Assembly: GCA_029859485.1 (NCBI GenBank)
Contig: JAOUDB010000025.1
Coordinates: 1 to 14,387 of the forward strand
Source: Desulfuromonadales bacterium
GTDB lineage: Bacteria > Desulfobacterota > Desulfuromonadia > Desulfuromonadales > BM103
Direction: 5' to 3'
DNA: 14,387 nt
Below the pieces are notes generated by a model that was given only the letters and a program-made list of their open reading frames with translations, did not search any database and was not told the origin of the DNA. Shown in pieces: positions 1 through 7,550 of the stretch. Numbering within the stretch: position 1 is the first letter of the stretch; every line of letters begins with the position of its first letter. The translations under genes were made by a program, and so were the position numbers.

Positions 1-777
1 GGTTGGCCCACCCTCAGATATTTTTGGGAGGGCCTCGTCAACCAGAGGTTCTTCATCATCAAGTGAAGTGGACTCACGTTTTGAATCTGAAGATTCTATT
101 TTTTCAGGTGTTTTGTCCTCGACCTTAGATTCATCTTCAGCAAAGGGTTCGGACGTGAGTTTTGAGCTCGGAGTTTCAACTTGAACGAAGATTTTCAGAG
201 AATCTTTATCTAGTGGAGAAGGTGTGGGATCAGATGGAACTTGAGCTGTACCTACCCACTCAGGAGTTTGCCAATGCGAGGATGAGATAAAACGACTGAC
301 CTCAAGTTTCTGCAACAAAGCACGCCCTTCAGGGCTCTCGTGCATACTCAGAAAAACGTTACTCACCTGCTGCAGAAAAGCGGTCTGCTGTCCCTGCCGA
401 GCAACAATACTCCCCTTAGAGAGGCCGGGGAAGTGGTCAAGGTTTTCGGTCAACGGAAAGATCGCCCCTTCTGGAACCCTTCCCAGATAAGCTTTACTTA
501 ACCAAGCGAAATCTACTTCACGATAACGAACCAGCCCATTATAAAGGAAGTCTTCCGAGGTAAAACAGCGGACATCAACCGGAGTTAAAAGCCGATCTTT
601 GAGATAGAGACCAACCTCTTCACCCAGTTCAGAGGAGATTACGAGCCCTGATCCATCGACAGCGAAACCGACCGTGATTCCAGGCTGAGCAAAAGCTTTA
701 TTAACCACATAAACTGGGAACAAGAGCGCAGCTAAGAGCAATACGCAAAAGATTGCTCGCAGAGATAAACGTTGCAT
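1..777 (-). CDS. Exported protein with a possible PhnD-like (periplasmic-binding) domain and an acidic Ser/Glu-rich tail, partial (3' end outside window)
   Basis: The frame is open from 777 to the left edge (259 residues) with no stop seen. Residues 1-30 look like a signal peptide: basic start (MQRLSLR), a Leu/Ala core, and an AFA|Q cleavage-like site, so the product is probably periplasmic or outer-membrane facing. Residues about 33-170 resemble, weakly, a short phosphonate-type solute-binding domain: a 'DFAWLSKA' segment near 89-96, and 'ESPEGRALLQKL' near 148-159, which recalls the C-terminal part of PhnD-like proteins. From about residue 180 the sequence becomes low-complexity, rich in Ser, Pro, Glu, Asp and Lys, like a linker to a further domain (a SPOR domain would be a guess) beyond the window. 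It starts shortly after the folC stop, so the two are likely cotranscribed. An ATG at 792 is an alternative start; neither has a strong ribosome binding site. Function is not known to me. Confidence 0.72.
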   Translation of the reverse strand, partial: MQRLSLRAIFCVLLLAALLFPVYVVNKAFAQPGITVGFAVDGSGLVISSELGEEVGLYLKDRLLTPVDVRCFTSEDFLYNGLVRYREVDFAWLSKAYLGRVPEGAIFPLTENLDHFPGLSKGSIVARQGQQTAFLQQVSNVFLSMHESPEGRALLQKLEVSRFISSSHWQTPEWVGTAQVPSDPTPSPLDKDSLKIFVQVETPSSKLTSEPFAEDESKVEDKTPEKIESSDSKRESTSLDDEEPLVDEALPKISEGGPT

Positions 778-801
778 TAAATGACCCGTCATAAAATAGG
801 A

Positions 802-2088
802 TTAAAGAGTCTCTGGAACAAACTCCATTGTAGAGTGCGAATCCAAGACTCCCTGCCTTAACTCTGCCACCAGATAAAGAGATCCGCACACAACCACATG
901 TTCGTCGCGGCCAAGACCTTCGCAAGCAGCGTCTAAACCATCACCAGCCACAGCATATTCATAAACTGGCAGTCCTTGATTTTCAGCCCAGGCGACCATC
1001 TCACAGGTCGGCACCGACTGCCCATAAGAAACCGGTACAGCATATACTGCCACGACATATTTTACCAGTGGCATGAGGACTTCTGCTGGGCTACGCTCAC
1101 CACTCAAGCCACTGACCAGATGAATACGCTTAACATTCTGCATTTCAAGATAATCAGCTAGACAAGCTATTCCAGCAGCATTATGAGCGACATCAAGAAG
1201 GACCCGAGAATCACGACACCATTCCAGGCGTCCCGGCCAGAAGACATTCTTCCCGGCGCCGGCAATGGCAGCATCGGGGATCTTGAAGCCTTGTTTACGT
1301 AACTGTATTGCCCCAGCAACAGCCTGAGCAAAGTTATCCAACTGGTGGGTGCCTGCAAGAGTACAGGTTAAATCATGCAAACGATCAGAACCGACAAAAA
1401 CCGTCAAGTTATCGTGATCACCCCGCCAGGAAAAATCGCGGCCAGACAGGAAAACCTGAGCCTCACAAGCAGCAGCAACAGATAGAAGGACCTCCTCAGC
1501 GACTGGATCCTGTGCACCGACGACGACAGGCACACCGGGCTTGATGATGCCGGCCTTTTCCGCTGCAATTTCAGCGAGCGTTGAGCCCAGATGTTCACTG
1601 TGGTCAAGGCTGACAGGAGTAATCATACAAAGTTGTGGATCAACGATATTAGTCGCATCCAGACGACCGCCAAGACCTGTTTCGATAACAGCAATATCGA
1701 CACCGGCCCCACAAAAAGCCAGAAGAGCCATCGCCGTTGTCGCTTCAAAAAATGTTAAAGGGATGTCTTCTGAATTCAGGCGAATGATTTCAGTGAGAGC
1801 ACCAATGTCATCGCGGGTTGCCGCTACGCCATCAATACGGATTCGTTCGGTGAAACAGTTCAGGTGTGGTGAGGTATACAGCCCTACATGCAGCCCTGCT
1901 TGCTTGAATATCTCGGCCAGCAGGACACTGACAGAGCCTTTGCCGTTGGTCCCGGCCACATGAATGCAGGGCAAAGGTTCCCGAAGTTGAGGCAAACGGG
2001 CCTTTAAAACCCGCATATTTCCCAGGCCGAGCTTAACGCCAAAACGTTGCAGCCCATAGAGGTAGTCGAGGCTGGATGTGAAATCCAC
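802..2088 (-). CDS. folC: Bifunctional folylpolyglutamate synthase / dihydrofolate synthase
   Basis: This cytoplasmic Mur-ligase-family enzyme adds glutamate to dihydropteroate and/or extends the polyglutamate tail of folates, using ATP. The 428 residues fit the family length. Visible motifs: the ATP-binding loop HVAGTNGKGS (43-52), the folate-side TSPHL (72-76), the ETGLGGRLDATN block (about 136-147), SLDHSEHLG (about 160-168), the EKAGIIK segment whose Lys (178) matches the carbamylated lysine of the family, and the C-terminal-domain LLDVAHN motif. The start is GTG, preceded by AGGA about eight bases upstream; no better upstream start is seen. It lies 50 bases after accD and just before the exported-protein gene, consistent with one transcript. 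Whether it has both activities or only one cannot be read from the sequence. Confidence 0.96.
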   Translation of the reverse strand: MDFTSSLDYLYGLQRFGVKLGLGNMRVLKARLPQLREPLPCIHVAGTNGKGSVSVLLAEIFKQAGLHVGLYTSPHLNCFTERIRIDGVAATRDDIGALTEIIRLNSEDIPLTFFEATTAMALLAFCGAGVDIAVIETGLGGRLDATNIVDPQLCMITPVSLDHSEHLGSTLAEIAAEKAGIIKPGVPVVVGAQDPVAEEVLLSVAAACEAQVFLSGRDFSWRGDHDNLTVFVGSDRLHDLTCTLAGTHQLDNFAQAVAGAIQLRKQGFKIPDAAIAGAGKNVFWPGRLEWCRDSRVLLDVAHNAAGIACLADYLEMQNVKRIHLVSGLSGERSPAEVLMPLVKYVVAVYAVPVSYGQSVPTCEMVAWAENQGLPVYEYAVAGDGLDAACEGLGRDEHVVVCGSLYLVAELRQGVLDSHSTMEFVPETL

Positions 2089-2138
2089 TAGCGCAATCCT
2101 GTGGGCTCAAGGCACTGTATGAAGAAACCGGCAGGGTT

Positions 2139-2999
2139 CTAAGAAGCAGAAGCCTGCTGGGTAAAGATGCGTAAAGCCTGCGACAATCGCGCTTTCATTT
2201 CCTGGCGGGAAACGATCATGTCAACCATGCCATGGTCGAGGAGATATTCAGAGCGCTGAAAACCTTCCGGGAGTTGCTGGCGAATTGTCTGTTCAATGAC
2301 GCGGGGTCCGGCAAAACCGATCAAGGCTTTCGGCTCGGCAACATTGAGGTCTCCAAGCATGGCAAAGCTGGCAGTAACACCACCCGTGGTCGGATCAGTC
2401 AGAACGGAGATAAAAGGTATCCCGGCCTTCTTGAGTTTGGCAAGTGCAGCGCTCGTTTTAGCCATCTGCATCAGTGAGAGAATACTCTCCTGCATACGGG
2501 CCCCACCTGAGGAGGAGAAAACCATGACCGGCGCCTTTTTCTCAAGGCCAAGTTCGATCGCTCGGGTGATTTTTTCGCCGACAACAGAACCCATACTACC
2601 GCCGAGAAAAGCGAAATCAAAAACCGCAACCACCACTTCCTGTCCGTTCATCAGGCCGGAGCCTGTCACAACGGCGTCACCGCCACCATTCTTGGCAACA
2701 GCAGCCTTGATACGGTCTACGTACTTTTTGGAGTCCTTAAATTTCAGGAAATCCACCGAGGCCATATCAGGGTCAGTTTCGTTGAAGGTCCCCTCATCGA
2801 TCACCAGGTCAATCCTCTCACGGGCACTGATGCGGAAGTGATAATCACACTTGGGACAAACATTTAAATTACGTTCGATCTCCTTTGAGTAGATGATCTC
2901 TTCGCAATTTTTGCACTTCGTCCAGAGACCCTCGGGCATCTGTACTTTCTTACTTTCAACGGGCGCAATAGGCGCCTTTGACTTTTTAAACCAGGCCAT
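2139..2999 (-). CDS. accD: Acetyl-CoA carboxylase carboxyltransferase subunit beta
   Basis: AccD pairs with AccA to transfer the carboxyl group from carboxybiotin to acetyl-CoA, giving malonyl-CoA for fatty-acid synthesis in the cytoplasm. The 286-residue product begins with the typical short basic leader (MAWFKK) and a four-cysteine zinc ribbon (C29, C32, C48, C51), followed by the crotonase-like carboxyltransferase core with [11 protein letters not shown] and the [12 protein letters not shown] block that contributes to the oxyanion hole, then [17 protein letters not shown]. The ATG is preceded by GAGG with a six-base spacer (3006-3009). No accA is present in the window. It sits downstream of trpA with about 450 bases between, most of which is a decayed gene, so it may have its own promoter. 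Confidence 0.97.
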   Translation of the reverse strand: MAWFKKSKAPIAPVESKKVQMPEGLWTKCKNCEEIIYSKEIERNLNVCPKCDYHFRISARERIDLVIDEGTFNETDPDMASVDFLKFKDSKKYVDRIKAAVAKNGGGDAVVTGSGLMNGQEVVVAVFDFAFLGGSMGSVVGEKITRAIELGLEKKAPVMVFSSSGGARMQESILSLMQMAKTSAALAKLKKAGIPFISVLTDPTTGGVTASFAMLGDLNVAEPKALIGFAGPRVIEQTIRQQLPEGFQRSEYLLDHGMVDMIVSRQEMKARLSQALRIFTQQASAS

Positions 3000-3005
3000 T
3001 ATTTA

Positions 3006-3009
3006 CCTC
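3006..3009 (-). promoter_or_regulatory. Ribosome binding site of accD
   Basis: GAGG on the minus strand lies six bases before the accD ATG and supports that start. Confidence 0.7.
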
Positions 3010-3030
3010 GCGATTCAGACGATTCTCTAT

Positions 3031-3387
3031 TTAGAAAACGAACCGTTCGTTGCCATCCAATATCCGGCAGCGTCTCTGACACGATGCCAGTTCCGCACTG
3101 ATTTAATCAAGATACTGCGGCTTCATATGAAATATTTTGACCGGTACTTCCGATTTGTCCAGCTTATCAAGTTCTTTAATCAGTATTCCCGGTGTCAGAC
3201 GACCGGTCTGATGCGCCAGAGGCTCCAATCGGCCATGGAAAGAGGTTTCAACAAACACAGCTGCCAGTGCCTGCACCGATTTGCCAAGAGTCCAGAGCGA
3301 TTCCGTAGTCATTGTATCTCCCGAGTAAAAAATTGATGCTTGTCCCCTCATCAGAAGGTTGCCCGCAGCAAAGGCGGGATCTTTTTC
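3031..3387 (-). pseudogene. Remnant of a metallo-beta-lactamase-fold hydrolase (class II cyclic-nucleotide phosphodiesterase-like), C-terminal part only
   Basis: Read on the minus strand from 3387, the frame gives a stretch with SIFYSGDT, LAAVFVETSF, a GRLTPGILIKEL segment and IFHMKPQY, then an in-frame TAA at 3103-3105. After that stop the same frame continues for 23 codons (start ISAEL, end RFVF) to a TAA at 3031-3033. The order GDT, ETS, HLTP-like, HMK and a short beta-rich end matches my memory of the last 110 to 120 residues of MBL-fold cyclic-nucleotide phosphodiesterase-like proteins, which are about 255 residues long. The N-terminal half with the HxHxDH metal site is absent: the frame is closed by a TAG at 3388-3390, and trpA ends only about 60 bases further upstream. 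An 82-codon reading from the ATG at 3351 is possible, but it has no ribosome binding site and lacks the catalytic half. I read this as a decayed gene fragment. A run of eight C (plus strand, 3426-3433) lies between it and trpA. Confidence 0.68.
3037..3051. promoter_or_regulatory. 15-base palindrome upstream of accD
   Basis: AACGAACCGTTCGTT is a perfect inverted repeat (7-base arms, one central base), 38 bases upstream of the accD ATG and overlapping the end of the decayed gene fragment. It may be an operator for accD, or chance; no -35/-10 pair is clear beside it. Confidence 0.3.
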
Positions 3388-3449
3388 CTAGTTCAGCGCA
3401 CATCAAGAGAGCCAACCCGTGGAGTCCCCCCCCGGACGACATGTGCTTC

Positions 3450-4241
3450 TCAGATCGCAGCCTTGAGTCGTCGGACCAAACCCTGCACTTCGCTCTGAAG
3501 TCGAGGAGTTCCACTAAACTCGGCAATCAATTTAACCAGGGCGCTACCAACAACAACAGCGTCGGCAATCGCAGCAACAGACTTGGCGTCTTCCGGCGTG
3601 GAAACACCAAAACCAACAGCGACCGGCACCGGGCTCATCTGCTTAATATCAGCTACGGCAGAAGTAATCGCTGAGGCATCAACCTGCTGGCTTCCGGTCA
3701 CACCGGTCATCGACACATAGTAAAGAAAACCTTCGCTAGCAGCGGCCAGCTGTGCCGTTCGCTCTGCACCGGTCGTCGGGGACAATAACGTGATCAAGTC
3801 TACTCCGGCATCTGTAAGCAGCGGGTGCAACTCTTCGGCCTCTTCAGGAGGCAGATCAACCAGAAGCAAACCATCGACACCAGCAGCGGCCGCCTCACGA
3901 GCAAACTGCGCAGGGCCATAAGTGAAAACAGGGTTGTAATATCCCATCAGAACAATCGGCACATTGCTGTGCTGACGGACCCTGCCAACCAGGTCGAGGA
4001 CTCCGCGAAGAGTTGTCCCCGCGGCCAGAGCACGCTCCGAAGAGAGCTGAATCGTCGGTCCGTCGGCCATAGGATCAGAGAAGGGGAAGCCGAGTTCAAT
4101 CAGATCGGCGCCGGCCTCGACAAGGCTGTGTACCAACTGCTCGCTCGTTGTGAGATCCGGATCTCCGGCAGTAATGAAAGTAACCAGGCCTTTTTCGCCA
4201 CGTGCTTTCAAAGTATTTAATGTAGAGGTAATCCTTGACAT
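3450..4241 (-). CDS. trpA: Tryptophan synthase alpha subunit
   Basis: TrpA cleaves indole-3-glycerol phosphate to indole and glyceraldehyde 3-phosphate, passing indole through a tunnel to TrpB. The 263-residue TIM barrel has the two catalytic acids at the canonical numbers, E49 (LIELGFPFSDP) and D60 (MADGP). It also shows the FITAGDP start of the barrel, the MGYYNP segment, VDLPPEE, the YYVSMTGVTGS loop, and the phosphate-binding VGFGVSTPE and VVVGSALV segments. All look intact. Unusually, its partner trpB1 is not adjacent: a helicase and a uracil-DNA glycosylase gene lie between. A 99-base gap precedes it and holds a candidate promoter. A GGAAG about eleven bases upstream of the ATG is only a modest ribosome binding site. 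Confidence 0.98.
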   Translation of the reverse strand: MSRITSTLNTLKARGEKGLVTFITAGDPDLTTSEQLVHSLVEAGADLIELGFPFSDPMADGPTIQLSSERALAAGTTLRGVLDLVGRVRQHSNVPIVLMGYYNPVFTYGPAQFAREAAAAGVDGLLLVDLPPEEAEELHPLLTDAGVDLITLLSPTTGAERTAQLAAASEGFLYYVSMTGVTGSQQVDASAITSAVADIKQMSPVPVAVGFGVSTPEDAKSVAAIADAVVVGSALVKLIAEFSGTPRLQSEVQGLVRRLKAAI

Positions 4242-4302
4242 GAGCTATACGTCTTCCAGTGTGTTAACCCGGGTTCTTCAGGTCGTGACGAAGTAAAGAT
4301 TA

Positions 4303-4332
4303 ATCTTATCGGAACGAAGCAGGCGATATCAA
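4303..4332 (-). promoter_or_regulatory. Candidate promoter for trpA
   Basis: On the minus strand TTGATA (4327-4332) and TAAGAT (4303-4308) are separated by 18 bases, matching the sigma-70 -35 and -10 hexamers at 5/6 and 4/6. It lies in the 99-base gap between the uracil-DNA glycosylase stop and the trpA start, giving a leader of roughly 55 bases. It would let trpA be transcribed apart from the upstream trp genes. Prediction by eye only. Confidence 0.4.
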
Positions 4333-4340
4333 CCGTTTTT

Positions 4341-5009
4341 TCATTCCAGCAACAAACTGACCTGATCAAGCAGATCAAGAAACATTCTGTTATTCATCCG
4401 ACCTGTCTGAACGTTGTAGCGACTCGTGTGGTAACAACCGATCAGCGTGAGGCCATTGGCCAGCTGGTGAGTACTGCCATGCCCGAAGGGCACTTCCGCA
4501 AGACGCTTGATCAAGCCCTGCGACTGAAAGAGCCGTAGCAAGCTCTTGTGCGCACCGTGACCAAGAGCAATAATCACGCGCAGGGCTTTCAGCTCCTGCA
4601 ACTCCTTCTCGAGGTAAGGCCGACAGGCTGCAAACTCTGCTGCATTCGGCTTATTCTCTGGAGGCAAACATTTGACGGCGTTGGTGATATAGAGATCATT
4701 TAACTCCAAGCCATCATCAGCAGAGAGAACTTCCGACTGATTTGAGAAACCGGCAAGATGAAGTAGCGGGTACATGAAATCACCGGCACCGTCACCGGTA
4801 AAAGGTCGCCCGGTTCGGTTGGCTCCGTGGGCTCCCGGGGCCAGGCCAACCAGGCAAACACGTGCCTGCAAATCACCAAACCCGTTAACTGGCCCGTTAT
4901 GGTAATCAGCACGCGTGCGTCCTTTGGACGGCGAAAGCTGTGCCATAAAATTGACCAACCGTGAGCACCGCCTACAACCGCCCAGTTCTTTCAGAGAAAG
5001 GCTCGTCAC
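4341..5009 (-). CDS. Uracil-DNA glycosylase, family 5 (UDGb-type)
   Basis: This DNA repair enzyme removes uracil, and in this family often other deaminated bases, from DNA. The 222-residue protein has the family motif 1 GLAPGAHGANRTGRPF (55-70) and motif 2 around H194 (CYHTSRYNVQTGR). That form, with HTS/HPS followed by TGR, fits UDGb rather than the family 4 EAPG type. Four cysteines, C12, C15, C114 and C129, are placed as expected for the [4Fe-4S] cluster of family 4/5 enzymes. As usual for UDGb, motif 1 lacks the catalytic polar residue of family 1. The start is GTG, six bases after the helicase stop, with AGG nine bases upstream; the short gap suggests cotranscription with the helicase. 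Its position inside the trp cluster has no obvious metabolic reason. Confidence 0.93.
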   Translation of the reverse strand: MTSLSLKELGGCRRCSRLVNFMAQLSPSKGRTRADYHNGPVNGFGDLQARVCLVGLAPGAHGANRTGRPFTGDGAGDFMYPLLHLAGFSNQSEVLSADDGLELNDLYITNAVKCLPPENKPNAAEFAACRPYLEKELQELKALRVIIALGHGAHKSLLRLFQSQGLIKRLAEVPFGHGSTHQLANGLTLIGCYHTSRYNVQTGRMNNRMFLDLLDQVSLLLE

Positions 5010-5015
5010 GCACCG

Positions 5016-6275
5016 CTACCTATTTCGGCCTTGGTTGCCACCGGGACGACGACGCCTTGGCGGACGAGGCTTGACGCCAGCTTTTTTGTCTGGGACCGGT
5101 GATTTTTTATGGGGAAGGCCGCGTTTATAATCATTGCAAAGGTCTTCATCTTGAGGAACAGTACTCGGTATCTTCATGCCGATAAATTCTTCTATATCCG
5201 GCAGGAAATAGGCCAGGTCCTCATCAGCAAAGCTGATCGACTTACCTTTGGCTCCCGCTCGAGCTGTGCGACCAATGCGGTGGACATAATCTTCTGCGTC
5301 CTGCGGAAGATCATAGTTGATGACATGGGTCACACCTTCGATGTGCAAACCTCGTGAGGCAACATCAGTGGCAACCAGAAAATTCAACTTGCCCGCCTTG
5401 AGATCCTCAAGGATGCGCAGGCGTTTCTTCTGCGGGATATCGCCCGAGAGAACCGCAACCCTGAAGTCGTTGACTTTCAACCGCCCAGAGAGATGTTCGC
5501 CCTCCCTTTTGGTATTCACAAACAGCAGGACCCGGACGTCCCCTTCCTCCTTTTTAAGCAGGCCAAGCAGGAGCGGGAACTTTTCTCGCCGCGAAACATG
5601 ATAGACGATCTGCTCAACCAGTTCGGCAGTAACCTGCTCAGGTTCTATGCGCACTTTCTCGGCAAGGTTCATGAACTCGTAGGCGAGTTCCATAACACGA
5701 GGTGAGAGAGTCGCCGAGAAAAGCATCGTCTGCCGTTTTTCAAAAGGAGGTAATTTGCGCAGGATATAACGCAGGTCTTGAATAAAACCCATGTCGAACA
5801 TGCGGTCGGCCTCATCAATAACCAATGATTCTACATGCTTCAGGGAAAAAACATTCTGCTTGGCATAGTCGATTAACCGACCGGGTGTGGCGACAATGAC
5901 ATCGACACCATCCTGAAGGGCCTTGCGTTGTTTTTCGTAATCGACACCGCCGAAGATCGCCTGCACTTTGAAGGGGCAAAAGGCACCCAAACCCTCGGCA
6001 TCAGAACAGATCTGCACAACCAGTTCGCGGGTTGGAGCCAGGATAAGAGCCCTTGGGCCACGCTTTGACTCCGGCTTGTTTTTTTGCAGGCGAGTAAAGA
6101 GAGTGATCAAGAAGGCCGCGGTCTTGCCTGTGCCGGTCTGGGCCTGTGCAGCGACATCACGGCCTTGCAGTGCCAGCGGGATAGACTCCTCTTGAACCGG
6201 CGTCAGATCGGCAAAGCCAACCTTTTCAATACCGCGCATCAGCTCAGAGGGAAGATCAAGTTCAGTGAATTTCAT
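5016..6275 (-). CDS. DEAD-box ATP-dependent RNA helicase, RhlB/RhlE-like
   Basis: Predicted to unwind short RNA duplexes with ATP in mRNA decay, ribosome assembly or cold adaptation. The 419 residues contain all core motifs in order: Q motif GFADLTPVQ (20-28), Walker A AQTGTGKT (45-52), PTREL (81-85), TPGR (130-133), DEAD (154-157), SAT (187-189), and in domain 2 ATDVASRGLHIEGV and HRIGRTARAG. The 'NYDLPQDAEDYVHRIGR' form and the following IEEFIGMKIP segment are closest to RhlB as I remember it. The C-terminus (about 385-419) is a basic, Arg/Pro/Gly-rich tail ending GGNQGRNR, probably disordered and RNA-binding. It starts 78 bases after trpB1, with no clear ribosome binding site. Subfamily naming is tentative, so no gene symbol is given. 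Confidence 0.95.
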   Translation of the reverse strand: MKFTELDLPSELMRGIEKVGFADLTPVQEESIPLALQGRDVAAQAQTGTGKTAAFLITLFTRLQKNKPESKRGPRALILAPTRELVVQICSDAEGLGAFCPFKVQAIFGGVDYEKQRKALQDGVDVIVATPGRLIDYAKQNVFSLKHVESLVIDEADRMFDMGFIQDLRYILRKLPPFEKRQTMLFSATLSPRVMELAYEFMNLAEKVRIEPEQVTAELVEQIVYHVSRREKFPLLLGLLKKEEGDVRVLLFVNTKREGEHLSGRLKVNDFRVAVLSGDIPQKKRLRILEDLKAGKLNFLVATDVASRGLHIEGVTHVINYDLPQDAEDYVHRIGRTARAGAKGKSISFADEDLAYFLPDIEEFIGMKIPSTVPQDEDLCNDYKRGLPHKKSPVPDKKAGVKPRPPRRRRPGGNQGRNR

Positions 6276-6353
6276 TTAGCATGACGACAGCACAAAGGGT
6301 GAAAGGGGAAAGCGTATTCCTTCCCATTCCCTGTTTGCGCAGCGCCCCTTAAA

Positions 6354-7550
6354 TTAGAGGTCCACACCCATTGCTTCGGCAACGGTATGTATATCCTTGT
6401 CTCCACGGCCTGAAAGACAAACCAGAATAACCTTCTCGGGAGAAAGCTCGGGAGCAAGTTTGAGGAGATAGGCGATTGCGTGAGCGCTTTCAAGCGCCGG
6501 AATGATCCCTTCCATTTCTGTAATCATACGGAAGGCAGCCAAAGCTTCATCATCGGTCACCGAAACATATTCAGCGCGGCCAAGATCCTTGAGAAGAGCA
6601 TGTTCCGGTCCGACACCCGGATAATCCAGCCCCGCCGAAATTGAGTGGGCGTGTTGAATCTGGCCATCCTCATCCTGGAGAAGATAGGTTTTATTGCCGT
6701 GCAGAACGCCAACCCGGCCAGCAGAGATACTCGCTGCATGTTTCCCCGTCTCCACACCAAGACCAGCCGCTTCGACTCCTATCAGGCGTACAGACGCATC
6801 ATTGACGAAGGGATAGAAAAGCCCCATCGCATTAGACCCGCCGCCTATGCAGGCGACGGCCACATCGGGCAAGAGTCCCTCGGCTTCCATAAGCTGTTGC
6901 TTGGATTCGTGACCGATAACTGATTGGAAATCACGGACCATTTGCGGATAGGGATGCGGTCCGGCGACAGTCCCGATCACGTAGAAGGTATCGCGGACAT
7001 GAGTCACCCAATAGCGCAGAGCCTCGTTCATTGCGTCCTTAAGTGTAGCCGTGCCGCTGGTCACTTCATGGACGCGAGCACCGAGCAACTTCATGCGAAA
7101 GACGTTGAGAGACTGACGTCTGATGTCCTCGGTGCCCATAAAAATATCGCATTGCAGACCAAAGAGAGCGGCAACCGTCGCGGTGGCAACACCATGCTGG
7201 CCGGCGCCGGTTTCAGCAATCACCTTGCGTTTTCCCATACGGCGGGCCAGGAGAATCTGACCAACAGTATTATTCACTTTATGAGCACCGGTATGATTTA
7301 GATCTTCGCGCTTGAGGTATATCTTTGCACCACCGAGATGTTCGGTGAGCCTCTCAGCGAAATAAAGTGGACTTGGGCGACCGACATAATTTTTAAGATA
7401 CGAATCAAACTCGGCCTGAAATGAGGGGTCTAACTGACATTGCTTATAGTTTTCCTCCAACTCCAGCAATGCTGGCATCAGAGTTTCAGCAACATAGCGA
7501 CCGCCGAACTGGCCGAAATGCCCGCGGGGATCAGGCTCTTGATAGCTCAT
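6354..7550 (-). CDS. trpB: Tryptophan synthase beta subunit (TrpB1 type)
   Basis: This PLP enzyme condenses indole with serine to make tryptophan as the TrpA partner. The 398-residue protein is the normal TrpB1 length. It has the N-terminal [19 protein letters not shown] segment, the PLP lysine K91 in [10 protein letters not shown], the catalytic E113 in AETGAGQHG, the phosphate-binding GGGSN (236-240), and a C-terminal CLSGRGDKD. All are intact, and the segment after E113 is the communication-domain sequence that contacts TrpA. The start is directly abutted by the trpF stop (TAA then ATG), with a perfect AAGGAGG eight bases upstream, so translation is probably coupled and strong. trpA is about 2.1 kb downstream instead of next to it. 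Confidence 0.97.
   Translation of the reverse strand: MSYQEPDPRGHFGQFGGRYVAETLMPALLELEENYKQCQLDPSFQAEFDSYLKNYVGRPSPLYFAERLTEHLGGAKIYLKREDLNHTGAHKVNNTVGQILLARRMGKRKVIAETGAGQHGVATATVAALFGLQCDIFMGTEDIRRQSLNVFRMKLLGARVHEVTSGTATLKDAMNEALRYWVTHVRDTFYVIGTVAGPHPYPQMVRDFQSVIGHESKQQLMEAEGLLPDVAVACIGGGSNAMGLFYPFVNDASVRLIGVEAAGLGVETGKHAASISAGRVGVLHGNKTYLLQDEDGQIQHAHSISAGLDYPGVGPEHALLKDLGRAEYVSVTDDEALAAFRMITEMEGIIPALESAHAIAYLLKLAPELSPEKVILVCLSGRGDKDIHTVAEAMGVDL

Noticed and set aside
1541..1963. 140-codon plus-strand frame opposite folC, and the 181-codon one opposite accD (2296-2841)
   Set aside because: Both are antisense shadows of well-recognised genes with no ribosome binding site and no recognisable protein features.
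3355..3386. Short GC hairpin (CCCGC / GCGGG) followed by CTTTTT on the plus strand
   Set aside because: It would only terminate plus-strand transcription, and no plus-strand gene lies there; the stem is five pairs and the sequence falls in the reading frame of the MBL-fold remnant.
3248..3526. 92-codon minus-strand frame overlapping the end of trpA
   Set aside because: It overlaps trpA and the MBL-fold remnant in another frame and shows no family-like motif.
4266..4275. AACCCGGGTT palindrome between the uracil-DNA glycosylase gene and trpA
   Set aside because: Ten bases with no loop and no T-run; short palindromes of this kind occur by chance and it does not sit on the predicted promoter hexamers.
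6276..6353. Possible terminator between trpB1 and the helicase gene (GGGAA ... TTCCC on the minus strand)
   Set aside because: The stem is only about five pairs and no run of T follows, so I do not call a terminator there.
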